The translations under genes were made by a program, and so were the position numbers. This document shows, piece by piece, positions 36,252 to 46,308 of a stretch of 48,818 bases of DNA. The notes under the pieces are model-generated. The model had not been told where the DNA came from. It made no database searches and worked only from the letters and a program-made list of their open reading frames with translations. Position 1 is the first letter of the stretch; each line of letters begins with the position of its first letter. This stretch comes from a virus. The stretch covers positions 1 to 48,818 of IMG/VR virus record IMGVR_UViG_3300006735_000055; one strand, 5' to 3'.

Positions 36252-39200
36252 CAACAAGTAAGTTTCGTGAATATCAGGAAGATCCTTGTATTGAAGAGGA
36301 CGAGTTCGAAGTTAGCGGAGAAGAGTGTAAGGATTGTAAACCTAATCCAGACGCTTTTGTGCCTGACTGGACAAAGCAAGATCTCGGAGTTCCCTTCAAG
36401 AATGAACAGACTTGTCAGTATTGTGTGGTACTCACCATGGATACTGATGGTCGATTCGTGAACGGCGAAAACTTACAACAATTATTATATCAATACAACC
36501 TCGGAGGTCTCTCGAGTGATCCAGAACTTGAGCAATCTGTTATGGTTCAACTTGGTAACCTATTATCCTTCAACGAAGAGGCTCTGAAAGCATTTTTGGA
36601 ATCTTATGGTAAAGTAATGCCTCAAGTTTATACCGATGAGGCAGTCGAAGCAGCCACAGCAAGATCTGAATTCTATGCAGAACAATTAGAGATCGATAAG
36701 AAACGAAGAGACAAGAGACGGAAGAGAAGAAAGAAATACTTCAAGAAAAAAGCGAATATAGAGACCAGAAGAAGAGATCGTGATCAAGTAAGAGAAGACA
36801 TAAGAGAATTATATGATGGATCAGTATCTATATTAAATGACCTCCGCACACGCTATCAGCAAGAGAGAGTAGAATTTCGCGAAGATAGAAGAGAAGCAAC
36901 AAAAATTGCAAGAGAGACCTTGAATACCCTTGGCCAAGCGGCTTTTGGTGTAACCCGATTTGATGAAGAGCCTGAGCCCGGTAAAGTCCTTACTATGCGC
37001 GAAAGACAAGAAAGAAGAGAAAGGTATAGAGACGCAGGTCAGGTCAAAAGAGATTTTGCTAGAGAAATTATAGAAGAAAACATACAAGCACGACGAAAGA
37101 GACGTAGAGACCGCCGAAAACGAATTGTACAAGGAGTACAAGACAGAACGGACGAAAGAATTGAAAATCGCAGAGAAAAAAGGGACGAGAAACTACTCGG
37201 ACGATACGAAGATAGAGAAGAAAGAATCAGGGCTCGCGAAGAGACTAGAGACGAAGCAAGAGAGCAGAAGTTTTTAGATAAAATAGAAAAAGAAGAAGCA
37301 AAAGAAAGAAGAAAAGAAAGAAGAGAAACAGCAAAGAATTACGAAAATGAAATATTTGATCCTTTAGTAAATCCCGCAGACACCGTCTTTACTCAAGAGT
37401 ATTTGAATCTAATATCTGCTATTGGCTGCGAGAGAGCACTGCTAACAACGAACCAGACAATCTCAGCAGGAAGTCCATTCAAGTTTATGATATGTATACC
37501 AGTAGAGACACTGGATAGTCTAGAGGACGTTCCGCAACCTGATTCAGATCTTGAGACTCTTCGAATTTCATCTTCTGTTACATTGGACGGAAGAAAACTT
37601 TGGTCTCAACTCGTCAGATTATCAATGACCTTGAGTACTTTTGCTCGATATGCTAACAATTCATCACAATTCAAGATCTTGGTTGGAGACACAAAAGAAA
37701 CATTTACGTCGGATTTATATGGTCACGGCGGCGCCTCTGATGTTATGAACATATATTCAGAGTTGGTTGAGTTTCTGAGGTTGAACGAATACTCCATGGG
37801 CTTCAACAAAGCATTTCAATTGGATTTAGCGGACGAGATTCGTATATCATTCGACACTAGTGATATAGAAAATCCATTTGTGATCGATAAAGTATACGCA
37901 AAAAAGAAATATTGTGATCTTGAAGAACTAACAAAAAACAAAGAACTCTTGAAGAAAGGTTCGTTCCTAAATCAAACCCTAATGGGATATTTATCCTCAC
38001 TACCGCAGATTGATGAAAAACTTAGATCCCCAACACCAACTCCTTGGGTTGATTTTCTTGTGGACCACACCTTTCCTCAGTTGAATCTGGTATCAAGTGA
38101 TGGGGAAGCAATCACATCATTAGAAGACGGACCAGTTGCAGCATTTTTTGGAGATTCTTTAGATAAAGCATATAACCTTGTATCAACAACGATGTCTAAC
38201 ATGATATCGGGTGTATTTGATGAGTGGAGTAAAAGAAACTGCGCAATGACTCGTAATTTCTTATCAGACCCAGAGTCTGATGAGGAACTTTTCAATTATG
38301 CAGAGGTTCTCACATCTTACAAGCAGTATGCAAATTCAGACGACAGTTATTTGAGCATAGTTAGGCACATTAGAAGATATCACACTGCTCTTGGGGACGA
38401 GAACGTATCTCTGAACCTCAAAATTATAAGGGCACTTGGTCTTTGCGGCATGAACAGTTTAGCAGAAAAAGCCACAAGGTGTTTGTTGCGAGGGTCATCT
38501 CTAAATGAGTTTTTGAAAATACAATCGAGAGTTTATTTAGAGAAATTAGACCCAGAGGCTATGCTGCTATTGTCCAACACTCTCCCACCTAATGTTGCAG
38601 CAAAGATAATGGCCGACTTCAAAGAAGACCTTGTAAATGCCCCTTTACCTTGGGAGACAGGCTACGCCTCCGAAGGTAATCCGATGAACAAGAAGAAAAT
38701 GAAGCAGTTTTATAAAGAGGCCGCTAGACGTGATGTTTATCTAGAACAACAAGAAACAAGGAGAGAGTTGGAAGACAAGGCTAATGAGCACCAAGCCTTA
38801 GTAGACGCAGCACTTGCAGTGGATGAAGAATACCAGAGACGTCTCAATGAACTTGACTATTACTATGCGGATATACAAGGAACACAAAGAAATGAGTATA
38901 TTCTGGAGTTAGAAGAACAGATTAGACTCAGAGATGCCGACAACCCCTTTACTACTACGCCCGGCTCTGACATGGGTTCGCCGGATTCTCCCCGGGAACC
39001 AATGACCGACAAAGAAATAAATGAACGCGCTTGGGAACTATATGACGAAGAAGAGTTCTTAGCCAGACCAGAAGTGGAAGATAATGAAATAAAATGGTTT
39101 GACGAAATAACTCCGATTCAAAGAGAAAAAGAACAGACAAAGGAACAAAACACGCAAATAAACAATGATTTTTACGATAATAATGATGTGGAACTTTATT

Positions 39201-42200
39201 ATCAGTCTATACTAACACTTCAAGAACTTCGTTATGATACGGAAGTTTGGAAAGAATTAGGATACGATACAGAACAACAGTTCATAAGAGATTCAAAGAT
39301 GTTGCTCAAACTCCAAACAATTGGAAAAAATAAAGCAAAAATAGAAATGGAACGAAGAGCATACGATCAGGCTTCATTGTATAGACCATTACCAAACTTA
39401 CAAGCCGCACTTACAGAAGCGTACACTGACCAACTACTGAATAATATTGGTATTGCAGACCTTCAAAGAGTTGTTGATAACATACCAGATATTGTGCCCA
39501 TAGGTCCGATTGCGGATTCTCTAAGGTGTCCGTGGAATACTTTGTTCACTCCATCTATAAAGAGGTTCTTAGGGACATCAGAACTTTATACTGCTTTTGA
39601 TTGCGCCGAAGGTCTCCCTATTCGTCGACCATTTTTGCCCAAAATAGATGGCGTCAATATCAAGGACGCATTTTCAACAAACATAGAGGAGGCTTTTTTC
39701 AAGGCTGTTAGCGATGCAACAGTCAATGCCCTGATGGGATTGTTGGATCTGGCCATCAACACGTTAGAAGAGGCAGTGTGTAGAACCATTGGCGGCTTAG
39801 GAGATAATCTCATAAATGCTATTAACGGCGGCGGAGAAGATGGATTCTTTGAAGTCATGGCTGCTGCATTCGGAGGTAATCCTGATTTACCCTCAAACAA
39901 AAGAGATCTTCAAAATGGATTGGCGGATAAATTATTGGAAGGATATGGTATAGTCCCAGATGACTGCCCAGAACTTGATCAAGTTGAAATCTCTGAGAAT
40001 TACAGAAGTCTTTATAAAGCAATTGGCTACTCTCTGAACGTTCGTGAGATGAAGGAATTATTCAGTTTTGGGATTGATGAATACAATCCTCTAACTCTCG
40101 CAAGAATTACGGAATCTATTGATGTTCATGCTCCATGCTTTAGGGATACTTTCAATAACAATCAAAAAGTTGGAAAGTTCTTTAGAGATATCAGCAGTTC
40201 AGTTCCGTTAGATGTAAAGAATAACATAAGAGCCTCAATTACAGATGCAGACGATCAAGTCCCTGTGTTTACCTCCATATGTTTGAATCAACAACAATAC
40301 GATAAATGGAAAGAGGATCGCATAGGCTTACTTGTTTCATTAGGTATCCCAGAGGATATAGCAAGAGATAATGTTGATGAGCAAGATAAAAACAACGCCG
40401 AGTCTCTTGAAAAACTTTTAGGCGCTCAAAGAGATATGGGAGAGTTCCTGCAGGACAACGTTGCGAACTCTCTATCGGTCAATGATGGTCCACAATTTGA
40501 TGATGAAGGTAACTTGATTGATCCATCATGTTATAAGAAAGGCGGTTTATTAGATACAAACTCGGATGATATAGCATCAGCATTAGACGTTGTAAACTCT
40601 GCATACTTCGATGCTCTAGAGTTGCAATTTACTAAGGATCTCACGACTGGAGGATTCTTTACCGATGGTTTGTTGAATCGTATTTTAGCAAACACCGATG
40701 ATGAATCATTTTCCTCCCATAATTTGAAATCTACCCGAACTCTTGATTTTGGAAAACGATTCATCGGGTATGAAGATGCCAACAACGATGATATCCCAGA
40801 CCTTGCTGATATATTCTATCCAAAAACAGTGGGTTTACATTACTATACTGAAACACAAGAACCAACGGGATTCAGTACCAGCGTAAGGGCCCAAGCAGAG
40901 GCGCTTGAGCAAGTTGATCCAAGCCTAAGTGATTTACCGGTTGCACAACTTTTAGACCTAAATATGCCCGAAGGAGAGACTAGAGCAGTTCATCCTCCAT
41001 CCTTCTCTCTAGAATTTGAACAACAATGGGATACTAACTTTGAATCCACTTCTGCTTTAGAGAAAAGAACAAGCACAACAAGACTCTATCTAGAGCCCAG
41101 AGATGAGGCTGGTAACTATTCTCCCTTCACTTACAGAATAACAAATACAAAAACATCAGTGAAAAACAAGAACAATAAGGAAATCAAATCAGGTGAGACA
41201 GATCCCGAATTAGAGATGACACTGCAGCAGGAACTAGACCCATCATTAAGGAATTATATAAACAGACATTTCGGATTTTCTGCTACACCAGTGACCGATG
41301 AGTTGGCCACTGTTGTTGGTTCACCAAATGCAGCCGCTCGTTCTCAGCCAATTAGAGCCTTGGTATTCAACAAATATATAGTTGATTCATTCAGTTCCGC
41401 AGGGCTGGATGTGAAGTCTAAAGACAATCAGTTCTTTTATTCTTCTCCATATGGAAAAATGAGTCAGCTGTTATATAATGAAACAAAAAATATGTGTTAC
41501 AATGATCTCGACGGACAGATAAATTCGGGATTTTCCTTTGGGTACGACCCAGAGGATGAACTAACAGAAGATGATTATAAATACGTAGATCCAGAACCCG
41601 GATCAACCTCATACACAAAACCACGATCCGCAAAAATATTAGGAAGATCCCAAACGGATCATCCTCGAGTTTTCTTTTTGGACCCCGAAAAACACGGTGG
41701 ATCTTATGTTAAGCCAAAGATATATGTTGCTCCTCCTCGAACTTTTGGTTGGCTTAGTTTATATGATGCAATCATACCAGAAGTTGACGGTTGTGAACCA
41801 TCGAGGCAAGTAATAATCAATACAAACGAAATCAAACAATATGTTAGTGATACAAAAAACAAAATAGCAAGAGACCCAAGACTCAACAATGCTAGCGATT
41901 GTATAAAACTAATTCCATTTGATCTGATTATAAATCAACAATCTCGCGCACAAATAGAAGGAGCCATCAAAACAATATTGAGAGTATTCTCTACAGAGTC
42001 TTATATTTTCAGTAGCCCTGTTTTTGCTTCTATCTTCTCGGGTTTTGATGGTAATTATGATGATGCGATGTTCCATATGATAGCGACAGAAATCATTGAA
42101 GACATGGAGACAAGAGGCGGCGCATTACGAGGCTTGATTTCAAACAAATATTACGTAAACACCTTCTTGGAGCAATGTGTACAGATGTATGCCAGAATGT

Positions 42201-44104
42201 ATTATTCTGGCGAGACTGAACCATCTGAGGAGGCTATGAACGCTCTAAGTAAGATAGAAGAGAGCCAAATGAGATATAAATACCCCTCAGATACGTGGCT
42301 CAAAGACTTTTTTGATGTGGATATTGATATATTCCATCAATATCCTCACAAGGAACCGACTTTAGAAGACTTACCCTATGAGACACCCTATGATATACCA
42401 GCGGATGTTGTTGGAAGAATTTATCCGCTCATTGATGACTCGTGGTATGATCCTCCTTTAGAAGAGAAACAAGAAGCAGTGCAGGAATTACTAATCAGAG
42501 ATTTTTATGTGAACTCGCTAATGTATGTTTCGGAGGGAGAAAAAATGTTTGTCCCACCATCACTAGATTTACAGGAGCCGGGCGACAGAAGAATGGTCCC
42601 AACACCAGAAGGGGCTATATACTCCATGAAGGTCCAAAAGCCACCGGGCAACCTCGGGGCATTCGTCAAGAAATCAAACAAATATTTCCGATTCTATACA
42701 AGGATGTATGTAGTTCGGACAATGAGGGAAGAGTGCATATCGATATTCAAAGAGTTGCTAAAGAAGGAATTTAGATACATTGTAAATTCAATGGCTAATG
42801 CGATTGATAAAAAAGCAGACGTGTTCAGAGTTTCTCAACATTTCTCAACTAGAGACGGAGTCTTCTATGGTAACAACACGGACTTCGGTACATTCCGTAG
42901 CGTGTTGCAGTCGGAGGTTAGCGGTGAAATCGAAAGCGTAACCAATAATATAAGTGAAAACTTCTTTAATAAAATTGAAATCTCCAATGATCAGGCTGAT
43001 GAAATAAAAGCAAAAGGCTGCTTTGTGATTCAGAAATACTTTAGAGTTATGGATAAAACGGATGGAACGCCGTTGCCCCAAAGAAGCGATGATCTAAAGG
43101 GTGTCGTAAACCCAGAATCCTTTTTGGAATATATAAATTCTCCTTTACCAGAGGATGCTGAAGTTGTGATTGACGATAATATGTTGATCTCTGATGCGTT
43201 TGGTGATTTAGAGTTCATATATGGCCTCAGAGGACAAGAATTGATAGACGGTGTTGTCGTAGTCTCATCGACTGGCGAACCAGCCCCTCCGATACCAGAG
43301 GACACACCAGAAGAGAGTCTGATCGAATTAGGAATCAAAGGATCAGTTGGTATCAAAAAAGGCATAAGACTTATGTATGTCCCAAATGAGGAATATTATG
43401 AACAATTGATGCTTGATAATCCAGCATTATCAGAGTTACAAACAACAATAGCAGATGGAACAATGACTTCTGAAGAATACCTCAGAGAAAACGCGTTTTT
43501 CTCCGCCCCTTTTACACCAATTCGAGATGACGCTGACCCTTCTTTGAGTTTAGCGATCCCGTTGGCTTCTGTTGAAATAGAGGAGTTTGATCAAGAACTA
43601 AAAAACCTTCAGAATTTCAACGGGAACGATTATAAGTGCCTATTGACCAAATTGGTTGAGAGCGATGAATACAAAATGCTATTTGAATACTGTTTTCCGA
43701 TCAACATATATATTGGCCACAATATCATACACACAAATAAATCATTCTATATGTCTTTAGGTCAAGGAGATAGAGAAAGGATTGAACATAATCCACTCGG
43801 CCTTAGTGGAGCAAGTCTACCAAAGATACCACGTTCATCTCAACCGGACGATGAAATAAGAACATATCTAGATGATACCAAAGACAACCTAAGAAGGTTA
43901 TTCGCAAGTATTTATACAGTTGATGATTACAAGAAGACTTTCCAGTTTGATGGAGATTTAGAAAGACAAGGTCTTGCCGATTTCCTTAGTTTGTTTTTAC
44001 CCACCTTTAGATTCCTCGGCGGACACAGAAAAGCACGTAGACCTTTCAATAAAGACGGGGGAGAATGTGAAAGCCCCGTTGGTAAAATATTCGGAGACAA
44101 ATAA
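36248..44104 (+). CDS. giant tail/baseplate structural protein
   Basis: 2618 residues, by far the largest gene. ATG 36248 overlaps the upstream stop. An acidic N-terminus with CKDC-type cysteines leads into a highly charged Arg/Glu/Lys coiled coil (about 150-375: RRDKRRKRRKKYF; REKRDEKLLGRYEDREERI). The rest is a mosaic of helical and strand-rich parts. Few enzymatic motifs are visible. Its neighbours are baseplate genes, so it probably forms a wedge, inner-baseplate ring or tail fibre network. Comparable giant genes sit beside gp25 in some marine phages. It is not a tape measure by position, but that alternative cannot be excluded. Confidence 0.7.
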   Translation: MTTSKFREYQEDPCIEEDEFEVSGEECKDCKPNPDAFVPDWTKQDLGVPFKNEQTCQYCVVLTMDTDGRFVNGENLQQLLYQYNLGGLSSDPELEQSVMVQLGNLLSFNEEALKAFLESYGKVMPQVYTDEAVEAATARSEFYAEQLEIDKKRRDKRRKRRKKYFKKKANIETRRRDRDQVREDIRELYDGSVSILNDLRTRYQQERVEFREDRREATKIARETLNTLGQAAFGVTRFDEEPEPGKVLTMRERQERRERYRDAGQVKRDFAREIIEENIQARRKRRRDRRKRIVQGVQDRTDERIENRREKRDEKLLGRYEDREERIRAREETRDEAREQKFLDKIEKEEAKERRKERRETAKNYENEIFDPLVNPADTVFTQEYLNLISAIGCERALLTTNQTISAGSPFKFMICIPVETLDSLEDVPQPDSDLETLRISSSVTLDGRKLWSQLVRLSMTLSTFARYANNSSQFKILVGDTKETFTSDLYGHGGASDVMNIYSELVEFLRLNEYSMGFNKAFQLDLADEIRISFDTSDIENPFVIDKVYAKKKYCDLEELTKNKELLKKGSFLNQTLMGYLSSLPQIDEKLRSPTPTPWVDFLVDHTFPQLNLVSSDGEAITSLEDGPVAAFFGDSLDKAYNLVSTTMSNMISGVFDEWSKRNCAMTRNFLSDPESDEELFNYAEVLTSYKQYANSDDSYLSIVRHIRRYHTALGDENVSLNLKIIRALGLCGMNSLAEKATRCLLRGSSLNEFLKIQSRVYLEKLDPEAMLLLSNTLPPNVAAKIMADFKEDLVNAPLPWETGYASEGNPMNKKKMKQFYKEAARRDVYLEQQETRRELEDKANEHQALVDAALAVDEEYQRRLNELDYYYADIQGTQRNEYILELEEQIRLRDADNPFTTTPGSDMGSPDSPREPMTDKEINERAWELYDEEEFLARPEVEDNEIKWFDEITPIQREKEQTKEQNTQINNDFYDNNDVELYYQSILTLQELRYDTEVWKELGYDTEQQFIRDSKMLLKLQTIGKNKAKIEMERRAYDQASLYRPLPNLQAALTEAYTDQLLNNIGIADLQRVVDNIPDIVPIGPIADSLRCPWNTLFTPSIKRFLGTSELYTAFDCAEGLPIRRPFLPKIDGVNIKDAFSTNIEEAFFKAVSDATVNALMGLLDLAINTLEEAVCRTIGGLGDNLINAINGGGEDGFFEVMAAAFGGNPDLPSNKRDLQNGLADKLLEGYGIVPDDCPELDQVEISENYRSLYKAIGYSLNVREMKELFSFGIDEYNPLTLARITESIDVHAPCFRDTFNNNQKVGKFFRDISSSVPLDVKNNIRASITDADDQVPVFTSICLNQQQYDKWKEDRIGLLVSLGIPEDIARDNVDEQDKNNAESLEKLLGAQRDMGEFLQDNVANSLSVNDGPQFDDEGNLIDPSCYKKGGLLDTNSDDIASALDVVNSAYFDALELQFTKDLTTGGFFTDGLLNRILANTDDESFSSHNLKSTRTLDFGKRFIGYEDANNDDIPDLADIFYPKTVGLHYYTETQEPTGFSTSVRAQAEALEQVDPSLSDLPVAQLLDLNMPEGETRAVHPPSFSLEFEQQWDTNFESTSALEKRTSTTRLYLEPRDEAGNYSPFTYRITNTKTSVKNKNNKEIKSGETDPELEMTLQQELDPSLRNYINRHFGFSATPVTDELATVVGSPNAAARSQPIRALVFNKYIVDSFSSAGLDVKSKDNQFFYSSPYGKMSQLLYNETKNMCYNDLDGQINSGFSFGYDPEDELTEDDYKYVDPEPGSTSYTKPRSAKILGRSQTDHPRVFFLDPEKHGGSYVKPKIYVAPPRTFGWLSLYDAIIPEVDGCEPSRQVIINTNEIKQYVSDTKNKIARDPRLNNASDCIKLIPFDLIINQQSRAQIEGAIKTILRVFSTESYIFSSPVFASIFSGFDGNYDDAMFHMIATEIIEDMETRGGALRGLISNKYYVNTFLEQCVQMYARMYYSGETEPSEEAMNALSKIEESQMRYKYPSDTWLKDFFDVDIDIFHQYPHKEPTLEDLPYETPYDIPADVVGRIYPLIDDSWYDPPLEEKQEAVQELLIRDFYVNSLMYVSEGEKMFVPPSLDLQEPGDRRMVPTPEGAIYSMKVQKPPGNLGAFVKKSNKYFRFYTRMYVVRTMREECISIFKELLKKEFRYIVNSMANAIDKKADVFRVSQHFSTRDGVFYGNNTDFGTFRSVLQSEVSGEIESVTNNISENFFNKIEISNDQADEIKAKGCFVIQKYFRVMDKTDGTPLPQRSDDLKGVVNPESFLEYINSPLPEDAEVVIDDNMLISDAFGDLEFIYGLRGQELIDGVVVVSSTGEPAPPIPEDTPEESLIELGIKGSVGIKKGIRLMYVPNEEYYEQLMLDNPALSELQTTIADGTMTSEEYLRENAFFSAPFTPIRDDADPSLSLAIPLASVEIEEFDQELKNLQNFNGNDYKCLLTKLVESDEYKMLFEYCFPINIYIGHNIIHTNKSFYMSLGQGDRERIEHNPLGLSGASLPKIPRSSQPDDEIRTYLDDTKDNLRRLFASIYTVDDYKKTFQFDGDLERQGLADFLSLFLPTFRFLGGHRKARRPFNKDGGECESPVGKIFGDK

Positions 44105-44487
44105 TGCCTAAGACACCAAAATTCCCACTAACTTTCGATGAAACAACTCTTTATGAGACAACAGAGGACATCAAAGAGATTACAAAATTTCATGTAAAGA
44201 ACATAGTACTTACTAATCCGGGAGAGAAAATATCTGATCCGGGTTTTGGCGTTGGTGCTAGAAAGTATTTGTTTGAAAACCTAACAGATCAAACAATCGC
44301 GGCTTTATCGTCTCGAATAAGATCACAGATAAAAAGATATGCATCTCATGTTCAAGTTTTATCAATAAAGGTAAACCCAGTTGCAGAGGATAATTATATG
44401 TCAGTAAAGTTGTCTTACTACATACCAATCATAAATGAGAGTGACATATTATCTTTTAGTATATCAAATTCCACAGCAATTTACTAA
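44104..44487 (+). CDS. gp25-like baseplate wedge protein
   Basis: 127 residues, ATGA-coupled to the giant gene (TAATG). DIKEITKFHVKNIVLTNPGE, DPGFGVGARKYLFEN and ISSRIRSQIKRY-like SSRIRSQIKRYASHVQV are the hallmark gp25/W-type motifs. The family initiates sheath assembly on the baseplate and is present in all contractile injection machines. The strongest single proof of a contractile tail. Confidence 0.9.
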   Translation: MPKTPKFPLTFDETTLYETTEDIKEITKFHVKNIVLTNPGEKISDPGFGVGARKYLFENLTDQTIAALSSRIRSQIKRYASHVQVLSIKVNPVAEDNYMSVKLSYYIPIINESDILSFSISNSTAIY

Positions 44488-44517
44488 TAGGCTAATTAGT
44501 TTTAAGAGGAACACCAA

Positions 44518-46308
44518 ATGCCGAACAAGAAAAATATAAAATATACGAATAGAGATTTTGATTCAATCAAATCTGCATTAGTCAACCATGCACAAAGATA
44601 TTACCCAGATAGATACAAGGATTTCTCTGAAGCATCCTTTGGCTCGATGGTTTTTGATGCTGTTGCCTATGTTGGAGATGTTCTATCATTCTATCTTGAT
44701 TATCAGATAAACGAATCGTTTTTGACTACTGCAACTGATTACAGTAACGTAAAGAGGCTAGCAGAAACAGTTGGATATAAAAGAAGAGGTATTCCATCAT
44801 CTTTCGGTATAGCATCCCTTTATGTTATCGTGCCGGCTGATACAGCAGGTCTCGGCCCAGACACTACTCTTTTACCAATTCTCAAAAAGAACGCAACCTT
44901 TACAGCCCCGAATGGCGGCTTTATTCTTCTTGATGATGTAGACTTTGCAGGGTTCAATACGGAAACCGTCGCAGCAAGAAGAGACGCATCAACTGGATTA
45001 CCAACGGACTATGCTATAAAAGCATTTGGTAGAGTGATGTCTGGTACTTTCAAGACCGTAGATCTCGCTATAGGTGATTTTGAGAGATACAAAAAACTAA
45101 CAGTATCAGATACGAAAGTAACTAAAATCATATCGGTAATTGATAGTGAAGGTCATCGATATTATGAAGTGGATAATCTGGCTCAGAGTGTAATATATCA
45201 AGAGACAACAAACACTAATTATAAAAACGATGGCGTACCTTCTATTCTCAAGCCCGTCGTGGCTCCTCGTAGATTTACTGTAGCCGAAGTGGGAGCCGAT
45301 ACTGTGTTGCAATTCGGTCATGGATCAGATGCAGAGGACACAACAGAGGACATATTAGACCCAACGAGTGTTCTTGTTCAGAGACATGGTTTTGACTTTA
45401 ACACCAATAAGAATTTTGATCCATTCAAGTTAGTCAATAATGATTCTCTTGGGATATCTCCGGCTAACACAACACTTACTATCACATACATAGAAAACAC
45501 ATCAGAGAATAATAACTTGGCCCCAAATCAACTAACAGGAGTTGGAACAACTGATTTCTTCTTTGAAAACCAAGCATTACTCAATGCATCAAAAATGACA
45601 ACAGTTGAAAATTCACTGGAGATCACCAATGAAACTCAAATTATTGGGTCAACTTTTGATATTGAGTCATCTGAGGATTTAAAAATAAGAGCATTATCAA
45701 ACTACAGTTCCCAAGGCCGTGCAGTAACAAAAACGGACTATGAATCTTTAGTGTATATGATGCCTGCTAATTTTGGCTCTGTTTCGAGAATATCAGTTAT
45801 AAATGATCCATCATCTTCAAACCGTCGATTATCAATGTATGTTGTGTCGCAAGACGTGAACGGATACCTGACTTCTTCAAACACAACAATCAAAAATAAT
45901 ATCAAGACTTGGTTGAGTAACTATAAAATGCTAAACGATATTATTGATATATTTGACGCTAAAATAGTCAACTTTGCATTCGACTTCAAGATCATTACCA
46001 ACCCGGGCTATGACCCAGAACAAGTATTGATCGAGTGTAAACAAGAGTTATCTGCTTTGTTTGCAAACAAACTATACATCGGAGAACCTATTTATCTTTC
46101 TAAAATATACAATACGATAAATAAAGTCCCCGGAGTATCTGATTGCGTTAGTGTGACTCCAAGTATTCCAACAGGAACTAATTATGCTGAAACATTTCTT
46201 CTTCTTGAAGACATCATCTCACCAGATGGAACTTTCCTCAAGACTCCAAAGAATGTTATCATGGAATTGAAATTTCCGACAATAGACATCGTAGGGAGTA
46301 TTGCATAA
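44518..46308 (+). CDS. gp6/J-like baseplate wedge protein
   Basis: 596 residues with AAGAGGAA before ATG. The opening KYTNRDFDSIKSALVNHAQRY and FSEASFGSMVFDAVAYVGDVL are the N-terminal signature of the T4 gp6 / P2 J baseplate family. The C-terminal SSNTTIKNNIKTWLSNYKM and NKLYIGEPIYLSKIYNTINK match the J-like C-terminal domain. It forms the ring joining wedges around the hub. Length is normal. The last base overlaps the next start. Confidence 0.9.
   Translation: MPNKKNIKYTNRDFDSIKSALVNHAQRYYPDRYKDFSEASFGSMVFDAVAYVGDVLSFYLDYQINESFLTTATDYSNVKRLAETVGYKRRGIPSSFGIASLYVIVPADTAGLGPDTTLLPILKKNATFTAPNGGFILLDDVDFAGFNTETVAARRDASTGLPTDYAIKAFGRVMSGTFKTVDLAIGDFERYKKLTVSDTKVTKIISVIDSEGHRYYEVDNLAQSVIYQETTNTNYKNDGVPSILKPVVAPRRFTVAEVGADTVLQFGHGSDAEDTTEDILDPTSVLVQRHGFDFNTNKNFDPFKLVNNDSLGISPANTTLTITYIENTSENNNLAPNQLTGVGTTDFFFENQALLNASKMTTVENSLEITNETQIIGSTFDIESSEDLKIRALSNYSSQGRAVTKTDYESLVYMMPANFGSVSRISVINDPSSSNRRLSMYVVSQDVNGYLTSSNTTIKNNIKTWLSNYKMLNDIIDIFDAKIVNFAFDFKIITNPGYDPEQVLIECKQELSALFANKLYIGEPIYLSKIYNTINKVPGVSDCVSVTPSIPTGTNYAETFLLLEDIISPDGTFLKTPKNVIMELKFPTIDIVGSIA

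Noticed and set aside
41577-42290. TATAAATA sequences inside the giant structural gene
   Set aside because: They encode ordinary codons (Tyr-Lys) in an AT-rich gene and have no start downstream; not counted as late promoters.
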